Positions 1-18,082 of a stretch of DNA of 64,000 nucleotides are shown here, piece by piece. The translations under genes and the position numbers were made by a program. The first letter of the stretch is position 1, and the number at the start of each line of letters is the position of its first letter. Location of the stretch: positions 248,001-312,000 of the forward strand of contig JASEVX010000037.1 of the NCBI GenBank assembly GCA_031761405.1. The letters are read 5' to 3'. Origin of the DNA: Serripes groenlandicus (taxonomy: Eukaryota > Mollusca > Bivalvia > Cardiida > Cardiidae). The notes beneath the pieces were generated by a model. That model was not told where the DNA came from and made no database searches. It was given only the letters and a program-made list of their open reading frames with translations.

Positions 1-2010
1 GGGGAGATTGAATGGGATTGGATAGAATATTGGTCAGTTTGAAATGAGGTGATTGAAGGGTATGGGTTAAAATATAAGTATGTCGGCAATGAGGAGATTG
101 AATGGGATTGGATAGAATATTGGTCAGTTTGAAATGAGGAGATTGAAGGGTATGGGTTAAAATATAAGTATGTCGGCAATGAGGAGATTGAATGGGATTG
201 GATAGAATATTGGTCAGTTTGAAATGAGGAGATTGAAGGGTATGGGTTAAAATATAAGTTTGTCGGCAATGAGGAGATTGAATGGGATTGGATAAAATAT
301 TGGTAAGTTGGGAATGAGGAGATTGAATGGGATGGGATAACGAATTGGTAAGTTGGGAATGAGGTGATTGAATGGGATTGGATAAAATATTGGTAATTTG
401 GGAATGAGGTGATTGAATGGGATGGGATACATGTTGGTAAGTTTGGAATGAGGAGATTGAATGGGAATGAGGTGATTGAATGGTATGGGATATATATTGG
501 ATAGTTTGGTGTGTCGGAACTGAGGGAAATTAAATAAGATGGGATAAAATATTGGTAAGTTGGGAATGATGAAATTAAATGAGATGGGATAAAATATATT
601 GGTAAGTTGGGAATGAGGAGATTAAATGAGATGGGATACAATATTGGTAAGTTGGGAATGAGGAGATGAAATGAGATGGGATACAATATTGGTATGTCGG
701 AACTGAGGAGATTGAATGGGGTGGGATAACATTATTGGTAAGTTTAGAATGAGGTGATTGAATGTGTTCGGGGTAAATATTGGTAAGTTTGGAATGAGGA
801 TATTGAATGTGATGGGTTAAAATGTTGGTAAGTTTGGAATGAGGTGATTGAATTGGATGGGGGTAAATATTGGTTAGTTTGTATTGAAGAGATTGAATGG
901 GATGGTATAAAATATTGGTAAGTTGGGAATGAGGTGATTTCATTGGATGGGATAAAATGTTGGTAAGATTGAATGGGATGGGTTAAAATATTGGTATGTT
1001 GGGAATAAGGTGATTGAATGAGATGGGATAAAATAATGGTAAGTTCGGAATGAGGTGATTTAATGGGATGAGATAAAATGTTGGTAAGATTGAATGGGAT
1101 GGGTTAAACTATTGGTATGTTGGGATAGAGGTGATTGAATGGGATGGATAAATAAAGGTAAGTTGGGAATGAGGTGATTGCATGGGATGGGGCTAAATAT
1201 TGGATAGTTTTGAATGTGGAGATTGAAATGGATGGGTTAAAATATTGGTATGTCAGGAATAAGGTGATTGAATGTGATTGGATAAAATGTTGGTAAATTT
1301 GGAATGAAGAGATTGAATGGGGTGGGTTAAAATATTGGTATGTCGGGAATGAGGATATTGAATGGGATTGGATAAAATATTAGTGTGTCGGAACTGAGGA
1401 GATTAAATGGGATGAGATCAAGAACTGGTAAGTTGGGAATGAGGTGACTGAATGGGATTGGATAAAATATTGGTGTGTCGGAACTGAGGTGATTAAATGG
1501 GATGGGATAACGAATTGGTAAGTTGGGAATGAGGTGATTGAATGGGATTGGATAACGAATTGGTAAGTTGGGAATGAGGTGATTGAATGGGATTGGATAA
1601 AATATTGGTAATTTGGGAATGAGGTGATTGAATGGGATGGGATAAATGTTGGTAAGTTTGGAATGAGGAGATTGAATGGGAATGGATAAGATATTGGTTA
1701 GTTGGGAATGAGGTGATTGAATGGTATGGGATATTTATTGGATAGTTTGGAATAAAATGATTTGGTAAGTTGGGAATGAGGTGATTAAATGAGATGGGAT
1801 AAAATATTGGTGTGTCGGAACTGAGGAGATTGAATGGGAGGGGATAAAGTATTGGTAAGTTGACAATGAGGAGATTGAATGGGATGGATTAACATATTGG
1901 TAAGTTGGGAATGAGGAGATTAAATGAGATGTGATAAAATATTGTTAAGTTGGAAATGAGGTGATTGAATGGAATTGGATAACATGTTCGTAAGTTTGGA
2001 ATGAGGAGAT
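1..2010. repeat. 45-bp minisatellite array
   Basis: About 44 degenerate copies of a 45-bp unit of the type gaggagattgaatgggatg followed by ggataaaatattggtaagtt. In the first 300 bases two diverged units alternate as a 90-bp higher-order repeat, nearly identical over three copies, which points to recent local amplification at that edge. Because 45 is divisible by three, the reverse strand reads as open 15-residue repeats (YPIPFNHLIPNLPIF-like). These are by-products of the array and not genes. The array is cut by the window start, so its true length is unknown. Confidence 0.95.
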
Positions 2011-2200
2011 TGAATGAAATGATGCTATACATGAAGGAAATGAATTTATGTCAGATGCGTAAAATGCGTCTAGGTGTACAACAGGAATAGACGTGTCTCC
2101 TTTCAGTTAATTCATTCTCCGATTCTGACGACCTTTGACGTTGTATGTTATATATATATTTATACCTTACTACTCAACCCTGTCCCACATACAACATATT

Positions 2201-2435
2201 TGAGCCGTCGTACGAGAAAACCAACATTGTGGACTCTTCGTAAAGTATCGACCCGGATCAGCTTAAGCATGCCGCTGTTCGCCTCTCGTGCATTTTCTGT
2301 TTCAGGAGTCATTACTCTATAGTCTATACCTGTTCCCCGTTGAGACGGAATGTGTCGGCCCGGACTGCGCATACTGATCTGGGTCGATACATCACGCAGC
2401 GTCCACAATGTTGGTTTTCTCGTTGAACGGCTCAT
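2201..2435. mobile_element. MITE, TGAGCC family
   Basis: Non-autonomous palindromic element with ends tgagccgtc..gagaaaaccaac and ..gttggttttctcg..ggctca. The inner part carries the family landmarks: a gacccggatcagc-type subterminal repeat, cattttctgtttcaggagtc, and tgtcggcccgg. It is the only copy left of the inverted duplication, so it has no mirror partner in the window. Confidence 0.8.
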
Positions 2436-2528
2436 TTGTAGCAGCCGATTTTGAAACTACGTAGTTAAAAATGTTTAAAATCTCGCTTAATGTAAGAGTA
2501 ATAATTATTATTTTTAAGAGTTATTAGA

Positions 2529-2720
2529 GTTGAAAACATTTTGGCAAAAGGAGAAATTGCTCCTTTTTACACATTGTTTTCAGGAATCATCTCATGCAGT
2601 TGCGTCGACATACATATGCAAGAGGGGAAAAAGAAATAAACTTAGAAATAGTGTTGAGCGAATTCGCTTATTTACACAATGTTTTAAAAGTGTTCTGCTT
2701 CAGAAAGGTCAACATTGATT
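2529..2720. mobile_element. Degraded MITE, TTAACCC family
   Basis: Contains the family core (gaaaacattttggcaaaagg then agaaattgctcctttttaca, a fold-back pair around a short loop) followed by a second gttttaaaagtgttctgctt arm. The terminal TTAACCC ends are eroded, so the borders are approximate. Confidence 0.5.
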
Positions 2721-3304
2721 ATTACAGCGCAGTTATTCAAATTCAAATGAGAAATAGATAAGGGTGTTTATGGGATTTCGTATATGTGACATATAATACA
2801 TTGCTTGTTCTACTATTTCCTAAAGTTCTCTGTTGCAGAGCAGTCAAAAGGGGTCTCTGTCAGGGAATCATTTAAATACATGAGCTTTTTACTACACAGA
2901 TTACGGAAAATGTGGCATATCTGGAAACACGGAAATATCTGCAAGTCAGGATGGCGTAGCTCAAAAGGTTTGACTTTATTTATTTATGTATGTATGTATT
3001 GTTTGTTCTATTCATTTGTTTGTAGGGTGGTGTTATTATTATCATAGCTTAATTAAGATTAAATGAATGTTTATACTGTCATATCTATATATTTATTGAT
3101 ATATTTATGCTTGGACGTTTTGTTTTTTTGAACGTTAGTCGTCGATTAGTGTGTAGAACTAAGAATGGTGGTATTCGTGAATATACCAAAACTTACTTAC
3201 TGCTCATTAGCCCTGCTTGAACTGGAGGGCAGCAACAAATACTCCTGTCTCCTGTCAGTGACAAGGATAATTATGTGTCTAGTATGAGCCATTTTCAAAA
3301 CTGT

Positions 3305-3540
3305 TTCCCCGAGTCTAGTTGGTTAGTCACCCACGTATCCGCTGTGGCTGAGAAAACCTTGTCGGGAATTTGGAACTGGGCGTCCTGGGTTCGATCCTCA
3401 GTCATGATGGGGTGCCCTTAGGCAAGGTACATTTCATAGCCTAGTACTGGTTTGTTTACCAAAGAAGCATGAGTTAATTAATTGTGGCCATGATATAACT
3501 GCAATAATGTTGAAAAACGACGTAAAACCAAAATGATAAA
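3305..3540 (+). mobile_element. tRNA-derived SINE
   Basis: Starts with an A-box-like gagtctagttggttagtcac and has a clear B box (gggttcgatcc). It continues through tagcctagtactggtttgtt and ends in ataatgttgaaaaacgacgt followed by an A-rich tail. That head-body-tail order is the layout of molluscan tRNA-headed SINEs. The body motif recurs in the right-arm insertion at 61,891-62,055. Confidence 0.75.
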
Positions 3541-3649
3541 AATTCGTATTTACCCACTGTGAGGCGCAATGATGTCTTTTGTCTTCATCTTGTCCTTTTA
3601 CCTTCTGTTATCTAATGTCAGAGTTCTTATTATATTAGATTGCTCTTCT

Positions 3650-3847
3650 TAACCTTTCGCTGCCAAATGCAATTAAAGGCTTTTGCAAACAATGCAGATT
3701 CAGGAGAAACAGCTCGCTCCTGAAATCTGCATTGTTTGCCACGTAGACATTAAATTTTACCAAATTTCCTGTTGGACAAAAAATGGAGTGGTCTTATTTT
3801 TAACATAGAAGAGTCGACTTTGAGAAATTCGACAGTGAAAGGGTTAA
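3650..3847. mobile_element. Palindromic MITE, TTAACC(T/C)TTTC subfamily
   Basis: Begins ttaacctttcgctgccaaat and ends gacagtgaaagggttaa. The centre is a hairpin: gcaaacaatgcagattcagg pairs with cctgaaatctgcattgtttg. TTAA at both ends plus CC(C/T)TTTC termini resemble piggyBac-type non-autonomous elements. A second member of this subfamily lies at 46,186-46,404. Confidence 0.7.
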
Positions 3848-4133
3848 GTTCATGACCAATCCATCTCAATCTTCTATTTCTTAGCAATTCACCCATACTT
3901 TTTAATCTATATCTGGTGAAAATACGTCTTGATTTGACCTTATGTCAAACCAAAATATCCGTCGGTTTCATCTAAATTCCTTTTGTTTGGAATAGTAGGT
4001 CATTTTGGTGCCCTTCTGCAGCATTCTGAGCCATATAGGAGGGTTAGCAGAACACACTTTGGAAACATTTTCATTTAGCAGAGCTCTAGATAAGAAGCGT
4101 TTTGCTTGTTCTAAAATCCTTATTTTGTCCAAT

Positions 4134-4207
4134 AACCCTATGTTGTGGGTACTCAAAAGAATCGTCTCAATGAGACGATTATTTTGAGTACCCACAACAT
4201 AGGGTTT
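4134..4207. repeat. Near-perfect 74-bp snap-back hairpin
   Basis: Arms of about 34 bp, aaccctatgttgtgggtact on the left and agtacccacaacatagggtt on the right, with a very short loop at tcaatg. Related unfolded sequence occurs in the right-arm insertion near 55,080-55,180 (gagacgattcttttgagta). This copy therefore looks like a snap-back derivative of a dispersed repeat and not a terminator. Confidence 0.85.
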
Positions 4208-4535
4208 GGATGTATAATAAGAAAGATATTGTGGGGGATAGAACTACGAACCCCCTCCTTATTTGGACCTTTGGTTTATTCCTGCTACTGTTATGCTATG
4301 ATGTCCATATAATGTTCAAGCACCTTGTTGTTTTTTTCTGAATGCAAGTATGGGAGTGAGATAGTAGAATCCAATCACCTGCAAAATCAGATTTTTTGCT
4401 AGAGATGTAAATAGCGGTCATAGTTTGCCCTTTGTTATTGTCAGTTGTACGTCTAAGTAGCCAACCAATAAAACATAATTAACAGTAGGTTAACTGCAGA
4501 CATAACACAGCACTGTCTTACCCCAAATCTTGACA

Positions 4536-5350
4536 TTAAATTAATTGGATGGCATGAGTCCCAACTCTATGTAAAATGTCTATGAAAGCTTTTAGAGACG
4601 TCTGCAATATTTCATACGTGATGAATATTCGAACCCAGGGTGTTATGACATCGCCATAATGTTTTAAAATCTTTGGACCTATGCCATTAAGACCTGTTGA
4701 TTTATTGGTGTTTATTTTACATATAATGTTTCTGACTTCAAGAGCCGTTATGAATTTAATATCAAATTGGTGGGATTTTAAGTGAGTGTACATGGTTTGC
4801 TTAAGATAATCAAAATTTGTATTCTCAAAATCAGTTTGGATATCAAATTGGAAAATGTTAACAAAATGTTTATTTAATTCATCAATGACATTTTGCTTTC
4901 CTTGAATTGTATTATTATCTCTGATGATTCGTTGCGGTATTACTAGACTATTTGCTTTATTAAGATGTCTTTCAAGTGTTTCCATATGTATTTTGAGTCT
5001 TTATCTTCACTGATTGCTTTATTAAAGAAATCTGTTTTACTTCTATTAATCATTGATGATATTTATGAATATTCGAACCCTGTCGAAAGCTTTTGTTGAA
5101 ATCTACCAAAGGTACATCGAACTGTTTCTGCTAGTCTTTGCAATGCAATACCTGATTCATGAATGATTTGACTGCGCGTAAACCAACGTGTTTGGTATAC
5201 AGCATTGGTATTACGATTCAAACTGATGTTTTCTAGAATCTAACCTAGTATTGATAACAGTTGTATTCCAACCCAGTTGCTACATTCCTTTAGACTGCTT
5301 CTGTTGGGAATCTTAATAATAATCCATCCAATTCAGCACAGTCAAATGGT
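4536..5350 (-). mobile_element. LINE reverse-transcriptase remnant
   Basis: The minus strand between 4,985 and 4,536 is open for 149 codons and contains NKSTGLNGIGPKILKHYGD. This matches the conserved start of a LINE reverse-transcriptase domain, where the usual form is K(S/A)xGxDGIxxxxLK. Upstream in the same strand (5,130-5,060) a VDFNKSF string resembles RT motif A. The following Asp is lost to a frameshift and the two parts lie in different frames and order. It is a dead fragment with no mirror copy. Confidence 0.75.
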
Positions 5351-5502
5351 ATTTTCTTTGCACTCATGACATTTTAGATAGGTAGGATGCAAGTCAACAG
5401 TGCTTTAAAGTGACATCTTTTAAACGCTCCACTATATCAAACGTCATTAAATTAATGGCAAACGCGATAAGATTAGTACACGGCGCATTAGCGCCGTATA
5501 TT

Positions 5503-5735
5503 TAACCCATTTTCGTCATACGACAATTCTGCCGCAGACGACTTTGAACATATTTTGTCAAAAAATAAAAAAACTCTATAATTGAATTGATAACCTATGA
5601 CTAAAAGTGGGAAACATTGTGGCAAAAGGATAAATTGCTCGGTATGAGCAATTTCTTCTTTTGTCACTATGTTTTCAAAAAGTCTTCTGCTGCAAAGGCG
5701 TCAGAAAGCGTCTAAATGAGGGAAAGGGTTAATTA
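5503..5735. mobile_element. MITE, TTAACCC family
   Basis: Runs from ttaacccattttcgtcatac to atgagggaaagggttaa. Inner landmarks are ctgccgcagacgactttgaa, aaacattgtggcaaaaggat, and the mirrored ctgctgcaaaggcgtcagaa. It is about 230 bp and overall palindromic, with TTAA at both borders. Confidence 0.8.
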
Positions 5736-5739
5736 ATTA

Positions 5740-6925
5740 AAGGTGGCTTAAAATCTGTATCGTGGAGGAGCACGAGACCTATTGTTCCCAGTTTTCTACC
5801 ATTGTTTCTGCAAAGTGGAACCTATCTTCACGAAAATGAAATCTTTTTTTCTTTTCTTTGTGCATTTGTTTGGTTAATAACATTTTTGGAAAGAGTTAGG
5901 GTATTGCCCCCGCACTGCCTTGTATCTAACCTTTGTCTCTTGAACTTATCTGCACCTGTCAGATGCATGTACGTGATATGGAGTACACTATCAAATGAGC
6001 ATATAGAAGCTTATGCTCAATCCGAGGAATTGGTTTCTAGAATTACATTACATTACAAATAATTTTTATAATAAAGAATGATTACCATGAACTTAAGTGC
6101 TTATTAGGAGCTGAATCTATGCAGCTAATCGTTTTTAGATGAAATAGAAAACAGTGTTTATTGTGATCACGTGATCAAAAACGCGCCATTTAACAGGGGT
6201 GGCGTTATACATGTACATAGTGATATTTCCGGTTTACATAAGACGTTTTTTTTTTTATGCCGTGTTCTTTTGATGCTGAAGCAGCAATTGTTGTACAATG
6301 CCACGGTTTGAAATTCCGTAATTGACTAGGTCAAATTAGGCACAAAATATGGCAATGTGTCGCATTTGAAATAGGAGTTCACGTCATTCATCAACTTTAG
6401 TTAAAGTCTAAATTCACTAAATTGTGTTATTTCCTATTGAAATTACAGTCATTTTTATATTTTCCTTTTTTCTGTCATAAAAGTTATACTAGGTATATAA
6501 CACAAAAGATAAATGAGCTGTCCCGCGTTCCTCGTAGTACAATACAACCCACGTATCTCTAATAAACATAATATTCCCTTTAGTATAGCATTGTTATAAC
6601 TAGTAGTGTGAGCATATCTGTTCTTCCAGGATGCCTAGCAGCTTTGGTAATTAGATGATTTTCGGAGAAGATCCTGATCTGAAATTTCGCTGGTCATAAA
6701 GTACAGACCATAATTTTTTGTGGGACGGGCCCTGTTTATTCTTTCTGGAGTTAAAGGATAGTTCACTCTAGTTTTGCAATTCTTGCTGTGAAATGTATGA
6801 GTATTGTCTTTGAATTCAAAAGGCTAATTAATTATCTGAAGAGGTCTGATCAATGGGACGGCCATGACTCTACCATGTATTTTGTATGAAGTAATGACAA
6901 CTTTTGTCATTTATAAAAAATCAGG
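5740..6925. other. Unassigned sequence upstream of the protease homologue
   Basis: No recognisable gene or repeat. It holds an 86-codon plus-strand open frame (5,802-6,062) without recognisable features, judged chance. It also holds a 14-bp palindrome, tgatcacgtgatca, near 6,164 with a CACGTG core. Any promoter or 5-prime exon of the adjacent protease homologue could lie here, but none can be pointed to. Confidence 0.5.
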
Positions 6926-6979
6926 ATGATGTTCTTGCCAGTGTTCCTTTTGTTTAATTGGACCATTTCTTTCCAACAG

Positions 6980-13540
<6,561 letters not shown>

Positions 13541-13551
13541 TGGTTTTTAAC

Positions 13552-13735
13552 ACTTAAACGCTCTGCAATAGATCACCTTTGAAAACATTATGACCAAAGG
13601 AGAAAGTTCACCTTTGGCCACATTGTTTCTAACTTTATTCAATAATTATGATTTGATTTATAGAGAATTCCCACAGTTCTGCTTAGATGTATTCTAAATC
13701 GTCGGCCGGTGATTTGTTGTTTGTGCGAAAGGGAT
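13552..13735. mobile_element. MITE, TTAACCC family, downstream of the protease homologue (left)
   Basis: aacacttaaacgctctgcaa opens it, and gaaaacattatgaccaaagg pairs with the ctttggccacattgtttcta hairpin arm. Mirrored at 56,265-56,440. Confidence 0.6.
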
Positions 13736-13769
13736 AAGAAACGTAATGTTTTAACAACTTTATCTTTAA

Positions 13770-14003
13770 GGACTCTGCGTAATTCATCGACCCAGATCAG
13801 CCTGCGCAATCCGCGCAGGTTAATCCGGGCCGAGACATTCTGTCTCAGGGGGATAGAGGTATCTAGTAATGACTCATGAAACAGAAAATCCACAGGAAGC
13901 GAAAAGTGTCTAACGGGATTAGCCTGCGCGACATGATTAGGCTGATCCGGGTCGATGCTTTACGTAGAGTCCACACTGTTGGTTTACTCGCGGGACGGCT
14001 CAT
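13770..14003. mobile_element. MITE, TGAGCC family, 5-prime truncated (left)
   Basis: Lacks the first terminal repeat; begins at ggactctgcgtaattcatcg and ends tactcgcgggacggctca. Both arms show the same truncation (right 55,981-56,213), so it happened before duplication. Confidence 0.8.
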
Positions 14004-14689
14004 ATATTGCCATAACGCGAAGTTAACCCTAAGTCTTGATAAAAAACACTTTTGAAGTGTCTGCAGCAATGACATGTAGTTCTCTCTCGTTTTTCAATGA
14101 TGTTGAATGAAGATGTGTTATTCATGTCCGAAAATGATTTATACACTTATCATGGCTTTAGTAATGTCCCTTGTCTTCAATTCTTTCATTCGAGTCTAAA
14201 AGTAGCATGTCTCTCAAGTGATAAGGTAGCCAAATACTATCTTGGTCAAATGGAAGTAAATCGGACAGACTTGTGTCGCAGTCAATTGTGTCCATTCTAC
14301 TTTCAAGTGAATCTATATAAGTGAAGTTTGCTATCGTGTGACAGTTATTATTTCATGTTTAGCTCATCTGCTTCTTGAAGAAAAGTCGGGCTATTGTGCT
14401 ACCATTTGCGTCGTTGTCTGCGTCATCACAAAAGTTTAACCTTACCTCATAAGATATTGTGGGGAAAAGACCCCGTATCTAGTCCTAAGATGTATGCTGC
14501 ACTTGACTTTAAATAACTGTTTCGTATCCTGTTTAGTGCGTCTTAAAACAGCAATTACGAACTGTATATACCATGATCAGCTTAGTATTCGTGTTATCTA
14601 TTAGTGTCCTGCATCGTTCGCTAGTCATGTATCAATATTTTGCAAACAGCTAGTTTGTAAAAGAATAGCATCATGGAAGATGAAATCAC

Positions 14690-14890
14690 TCATGGGAATC
14701 CAGCTGGATAAGGGTTTATCCACCACTGGAATTGGGACATTTCGGTTCGAAATTCTAAAATATAACCAGTATTGAATGTGCTTTGGTTATAAAAGTTCAA
14801 CATTTTCTATGACACAGTGACAAGAAAACCTGGCAGACCAAACAATGCACAATTGATGTAATTTTATAACTTACTGAATCAGAAAATAAT
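14690..14890 (+). mobile_element. Possible LINE ORF2 fragment (left)
   Basis: Recognised by position: in the right arm the mirrored sequence (54,570-54,365) runs directly into LINE ORF2 post-RT coding sequence. On the left that continuation is interrupted at about 14,900 by the hairpin array. No motif of its own is strong, so this is inference from context. Confidence 0.35.
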
Positions 14891-14899
14891 GTATTTTAT

Positions 14900-16400
14900 G
14901 GTGGCATATTAACCAGTAAGATAACCAGTTAGTGTTTTGTAAATATTAACTGGTTATCTAGTTAGGGTTTGCGAATTTCACTTAATAAGTAACATACTAA
15001 CTAGTTAACTAGCTAAGATTCGTGTTACCACTTATTTGATATTCTCGAAACGTAAGACGAAAACAGGCATGAAAGTGCCCAGAACTGCCACCAGTTACCC
15101 TTTCTTGCTGTAAAATAGACTTAAACGACCATTAACGTACAACTGAAATCCTATCTAGTTAACCACTTATTATGTCACATACTAACTGGTTAACTAGATA
15201 ACATTCGTGTTACCAGTTATAAATAGATACTGCGGATGTCCTTTGTATTTTTCCGCTATGGAAGTTGCAAGTTCATTAAGGAAAAATACGAAGGACCTCC
15301 GCAGTATCAATAACGTACAACTGAAATCCTATCTAGTTAACCACTTATTATGTCACATACAAACTGGTTAACTAGATAACATTCGTGTTACCAGTTATAA
15401 ATAAATACTGCGGAGGTCCTTTGTATTTTTCCGCTATGAAAGTTGCAAGTTCATTAAGGAAAAATACGAAGGACCTCCGCAGTATCAATAACGTACAACT
15501 GAAATCCTATCTAGTTAACCACTTATTATGTCACATACTAACTAGTTAAAACTAGATAACATTCGTGTTACCAGTTATAAATAGATACTGCGGAGGTCCT
15601 TTGTATTTTTCCTTTGGACAGTTATCGATCCAAGGGAAAAACACAAAGGACCTCCGCAGTATCAATTTATAACTGGTAACACGAATCATATCTAGTTAAC
15701 CACTTAATAATAGATACTGCGGAGGTCCTTTGTATTTTTCCTTTGGACAGTTATCGATCCAAGGGGAAAACACAAAGGACCTCCGCAGTATATATTTATA
15801 ACTGGTAACACGAATCATATCTAGTTAACCACTTAGTAATAAATACTGCGGAGGTCCTTTGTATTTTTCCGCTATGGAAGTTACAAGTTCATTTAGGAAA
15901 AATACGAAGGACCTCCGCAGTATCACTAACGTACAACTGAAATCCTATCTAGTTAACCACTTATTATGTCACATACTAACTGGTTAACTAGATAACATTC
16001 ATGTTACCAGTTATAAATAAATACTGCGGAGGTCCTTTGTATTTTTCCGCTATGGAAGTTGCAAGTTCATTAAGGAAAAATACGAAGGACTTCCGCAGTA
16101 TCAATAACGTACAACTGAAATCCTATCTAGTTAACCACTTATTATGTCACATACTAACTAGTTAACTAGATAACATTCGTGTTACCAGTTATAAATAGAT
16201 ACTGCGGAGTTTCTTTGTATTTTTCCTTTGGACAGTTATCGATCCAAGGGAAAAACACAAAGGACCTCCGCAGTATCTATTTATAACTGGTAACACGAAT
16301 CCTATCTAGTTAACCACTTAGTAATAGATACTGCGGAGGTCCTTTGTATTTTTCCTTTGGACAGTTATCGACCCAAAGGAAAAATACAAAGGACCTGCGC
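14900..16400. repeat. Array of eight hairpins, left-arm specific
   Basis: Eight units of about 80 bp start near 15,227, 15,405, 15,585, 15,714, 15,843, 16,021, 16,199 and 16,328. Each has 27-28-bp inverted arms beginning atactgcggaggtcctttgt and ending acctccgcagtat. Two loop types occur: A (gctatggaagttgcaagttc) in units 1, 2, 5 and 6, and B (ggacagttatcgatccaa, which lengthens the stem) in 3, 4, 7 and 8. Spacers are themselves partly palindromic (tatctagttaacc and ggttaactagata). It resembles a fold-back element. The right arm has intact LINE sequence at this point instead. Confidence 0.92.
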
Positions 16401-16700
16401 ACAAAGACTTTATGATAAGTAGTTTCAAATATGGAATGCTGATTTAACTCTCCAAGAGCGAGAACGAATATAATTCTTTTTGGTTTCTTTTTCCATCCAT
16501 ATCTTTATTCAATTAAAATCGATAAATTTAGAAACGCTCTTACAATAGTTCGTGTTTCTGCACATAGATCAGAAATTGAAGCTGGGAGATGGTACAAACT
16601 AAATGAAATTCCTTATAATGAAAATAAAGTAAGGTGTTAAACTGCCGTAGATAAAATGCACTTTTTATAAAATGTCAAATAAGTCTGATATACGAATGTT
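16401..16700 (+). mobile_element. LINE ORF2 C-terminal remnant (left)
   Basis: From about 16,527 the plus strand reads RNALTIVRVSAHRSEIEAGR, then WYKLNEIPYNENKVRC. This matches the C-terminal region of LINE ORF2 proteins, which typically has an FRxSxHxLxIExGRxxxxPxxxRxC pattern. A stop follows directly after the Cys. Mirrored at 53,900-53,760. Confidence 0.6.
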
Positions 16701-17389
16701 ATATATAAAAAAAAAATAGTATTGGAAACATCCTTGTATGATTAAATGTATTGAATAACATTAATCTGAATATTAAAATATTGTTAAAAACTTGGCAATG
16801 TTTGTCTACAAAGGGTTTGAGGTAAGGAATACAAATAATTATGTAGATCAGCTGTGGCTAATTGCAGCCTTATTGTCTGTCTGTCTTAAAGATGTAAATC
16901 AATGTGGAAATTGCGAAATTGCCCACATTGAGCAACTTCGACACCTTCTTCAATGATTTCTGATTGATTTTTATGGTTTTTCTTCTCTCAAATGCCAGTA
17001 CGACCACTGATATAATTTCTAGTAACTTATTAAAACTACTCTAGATTATCTTAGTCCGTTGTTAATCAAACGGGAAAAACATTTTAAATTATATTTATTT
17101 TCTTGATTATTTTTCAAATATTTATTGTTTTCCTGTTTTTATCTTTAGTCCGCAATTTGTTAAAGCAATCGTGTTATATGTGTGTGGTATGTTATGCATT
17201 TCTTCCTTTTTTCCTGAATAAAGTATATCTATATATCTGTAAACTGAGGCTTTTGCAATTTATTATCTTATTCACATTCCGATTTGGCCTCATAAAAGTT
17301 CCATTTTTGGAGGGGCTACACTTCTAGTTGTGTCAATAACTACATCTAGGACTTTATCACTAGTAGACGGATGTCAACGGCTATGAGGG

Positions 17390-17960
17390 GGCTGTTCGCA
17401 CATACAATATGAACCCCAAATAACGAGATGCGGTTCGTTTACATGCTTGTAACACTGGTCGGTATACCATTAACCACGAAATGCGGTTTATCTAATCGTT
17501 TGTATCACTGGTCGCTATTCCAAGTGTCTAACTGTTTGTAACACTGGTCATTGTTCCAAGTATCTACATATGTGTAACACTGGTCGGTATACCAAGTATC
17601 TACTTGTTTGTAACACTGGTCAGTATACCATTAATCACGAGATGCGGTTCATCCATTCGTTTGTAACACTGGTCGATATTCCAAGTATTTTAACATGTTT
17701 GCAACACTGATCGGCATACAAAGTATCTACATGTTTGTAACACTGGTCGGTATACACAGTGTCTACATGTATGTAACACTGGTCGGTATACCAAGTATCA
17801 ACATGTTTGCAACACTGGTCGGTATACACAGTGTCCACATGTGTGTAACACTAGTCGGTAAACCAATCATCTACATGCTTGTAACACTGGTCGGTATATA
17901 CCATTAATTACGAGATGCAGTTCATCGACATGATTGTTACACTCGTCGGTATACCGCCCC
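17390..17960. repeat. 36-bp minisatellite (left)
   Basis: About 15 copies of ggtataccaagtatctacat plus gtttgtaacactggtc (36 bp), some interrupted by ccattaatcacgagatgcgg. Mirrored at 52,540-52,980. It lies between the LINE 3-prime remnant and ORF1. The 12-residue repeats seen in translation (VDTVYTDQCYKH) are artefacts. Confidence 0.9.
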
Positions 17961-18082
17961 TGAATAGTCACGACATGGATTTTACTCGCTCAGAACATTT
18001 TGAAAAAAAACATGCAATTTAAAGTACTTTTTGGCAAATATAGTGAAATTAAATTGTAAACTGGACATTTAAAGTGTTTCTA

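Noticed and set aside
247..943. Reverse-strand frames with YPIPFNHLIPNLPIF repeats
   Set aside because: The 45-bp minisatellite unit is a multiple of three and lacks stops in one frame; an artefact.
2074..2435. Open frames with RKPTLWTLRKVSTRISLSM-type sequence, recurring many times
   Set aside because: Chance translation of the TGAGCC-family MITE; the same peptide appears wherever the MITE does.
17635..17907. Frames with VDTVYTDQCYKH-type repeats
   Set aside because: Translation of the 36-bp minisatellite.
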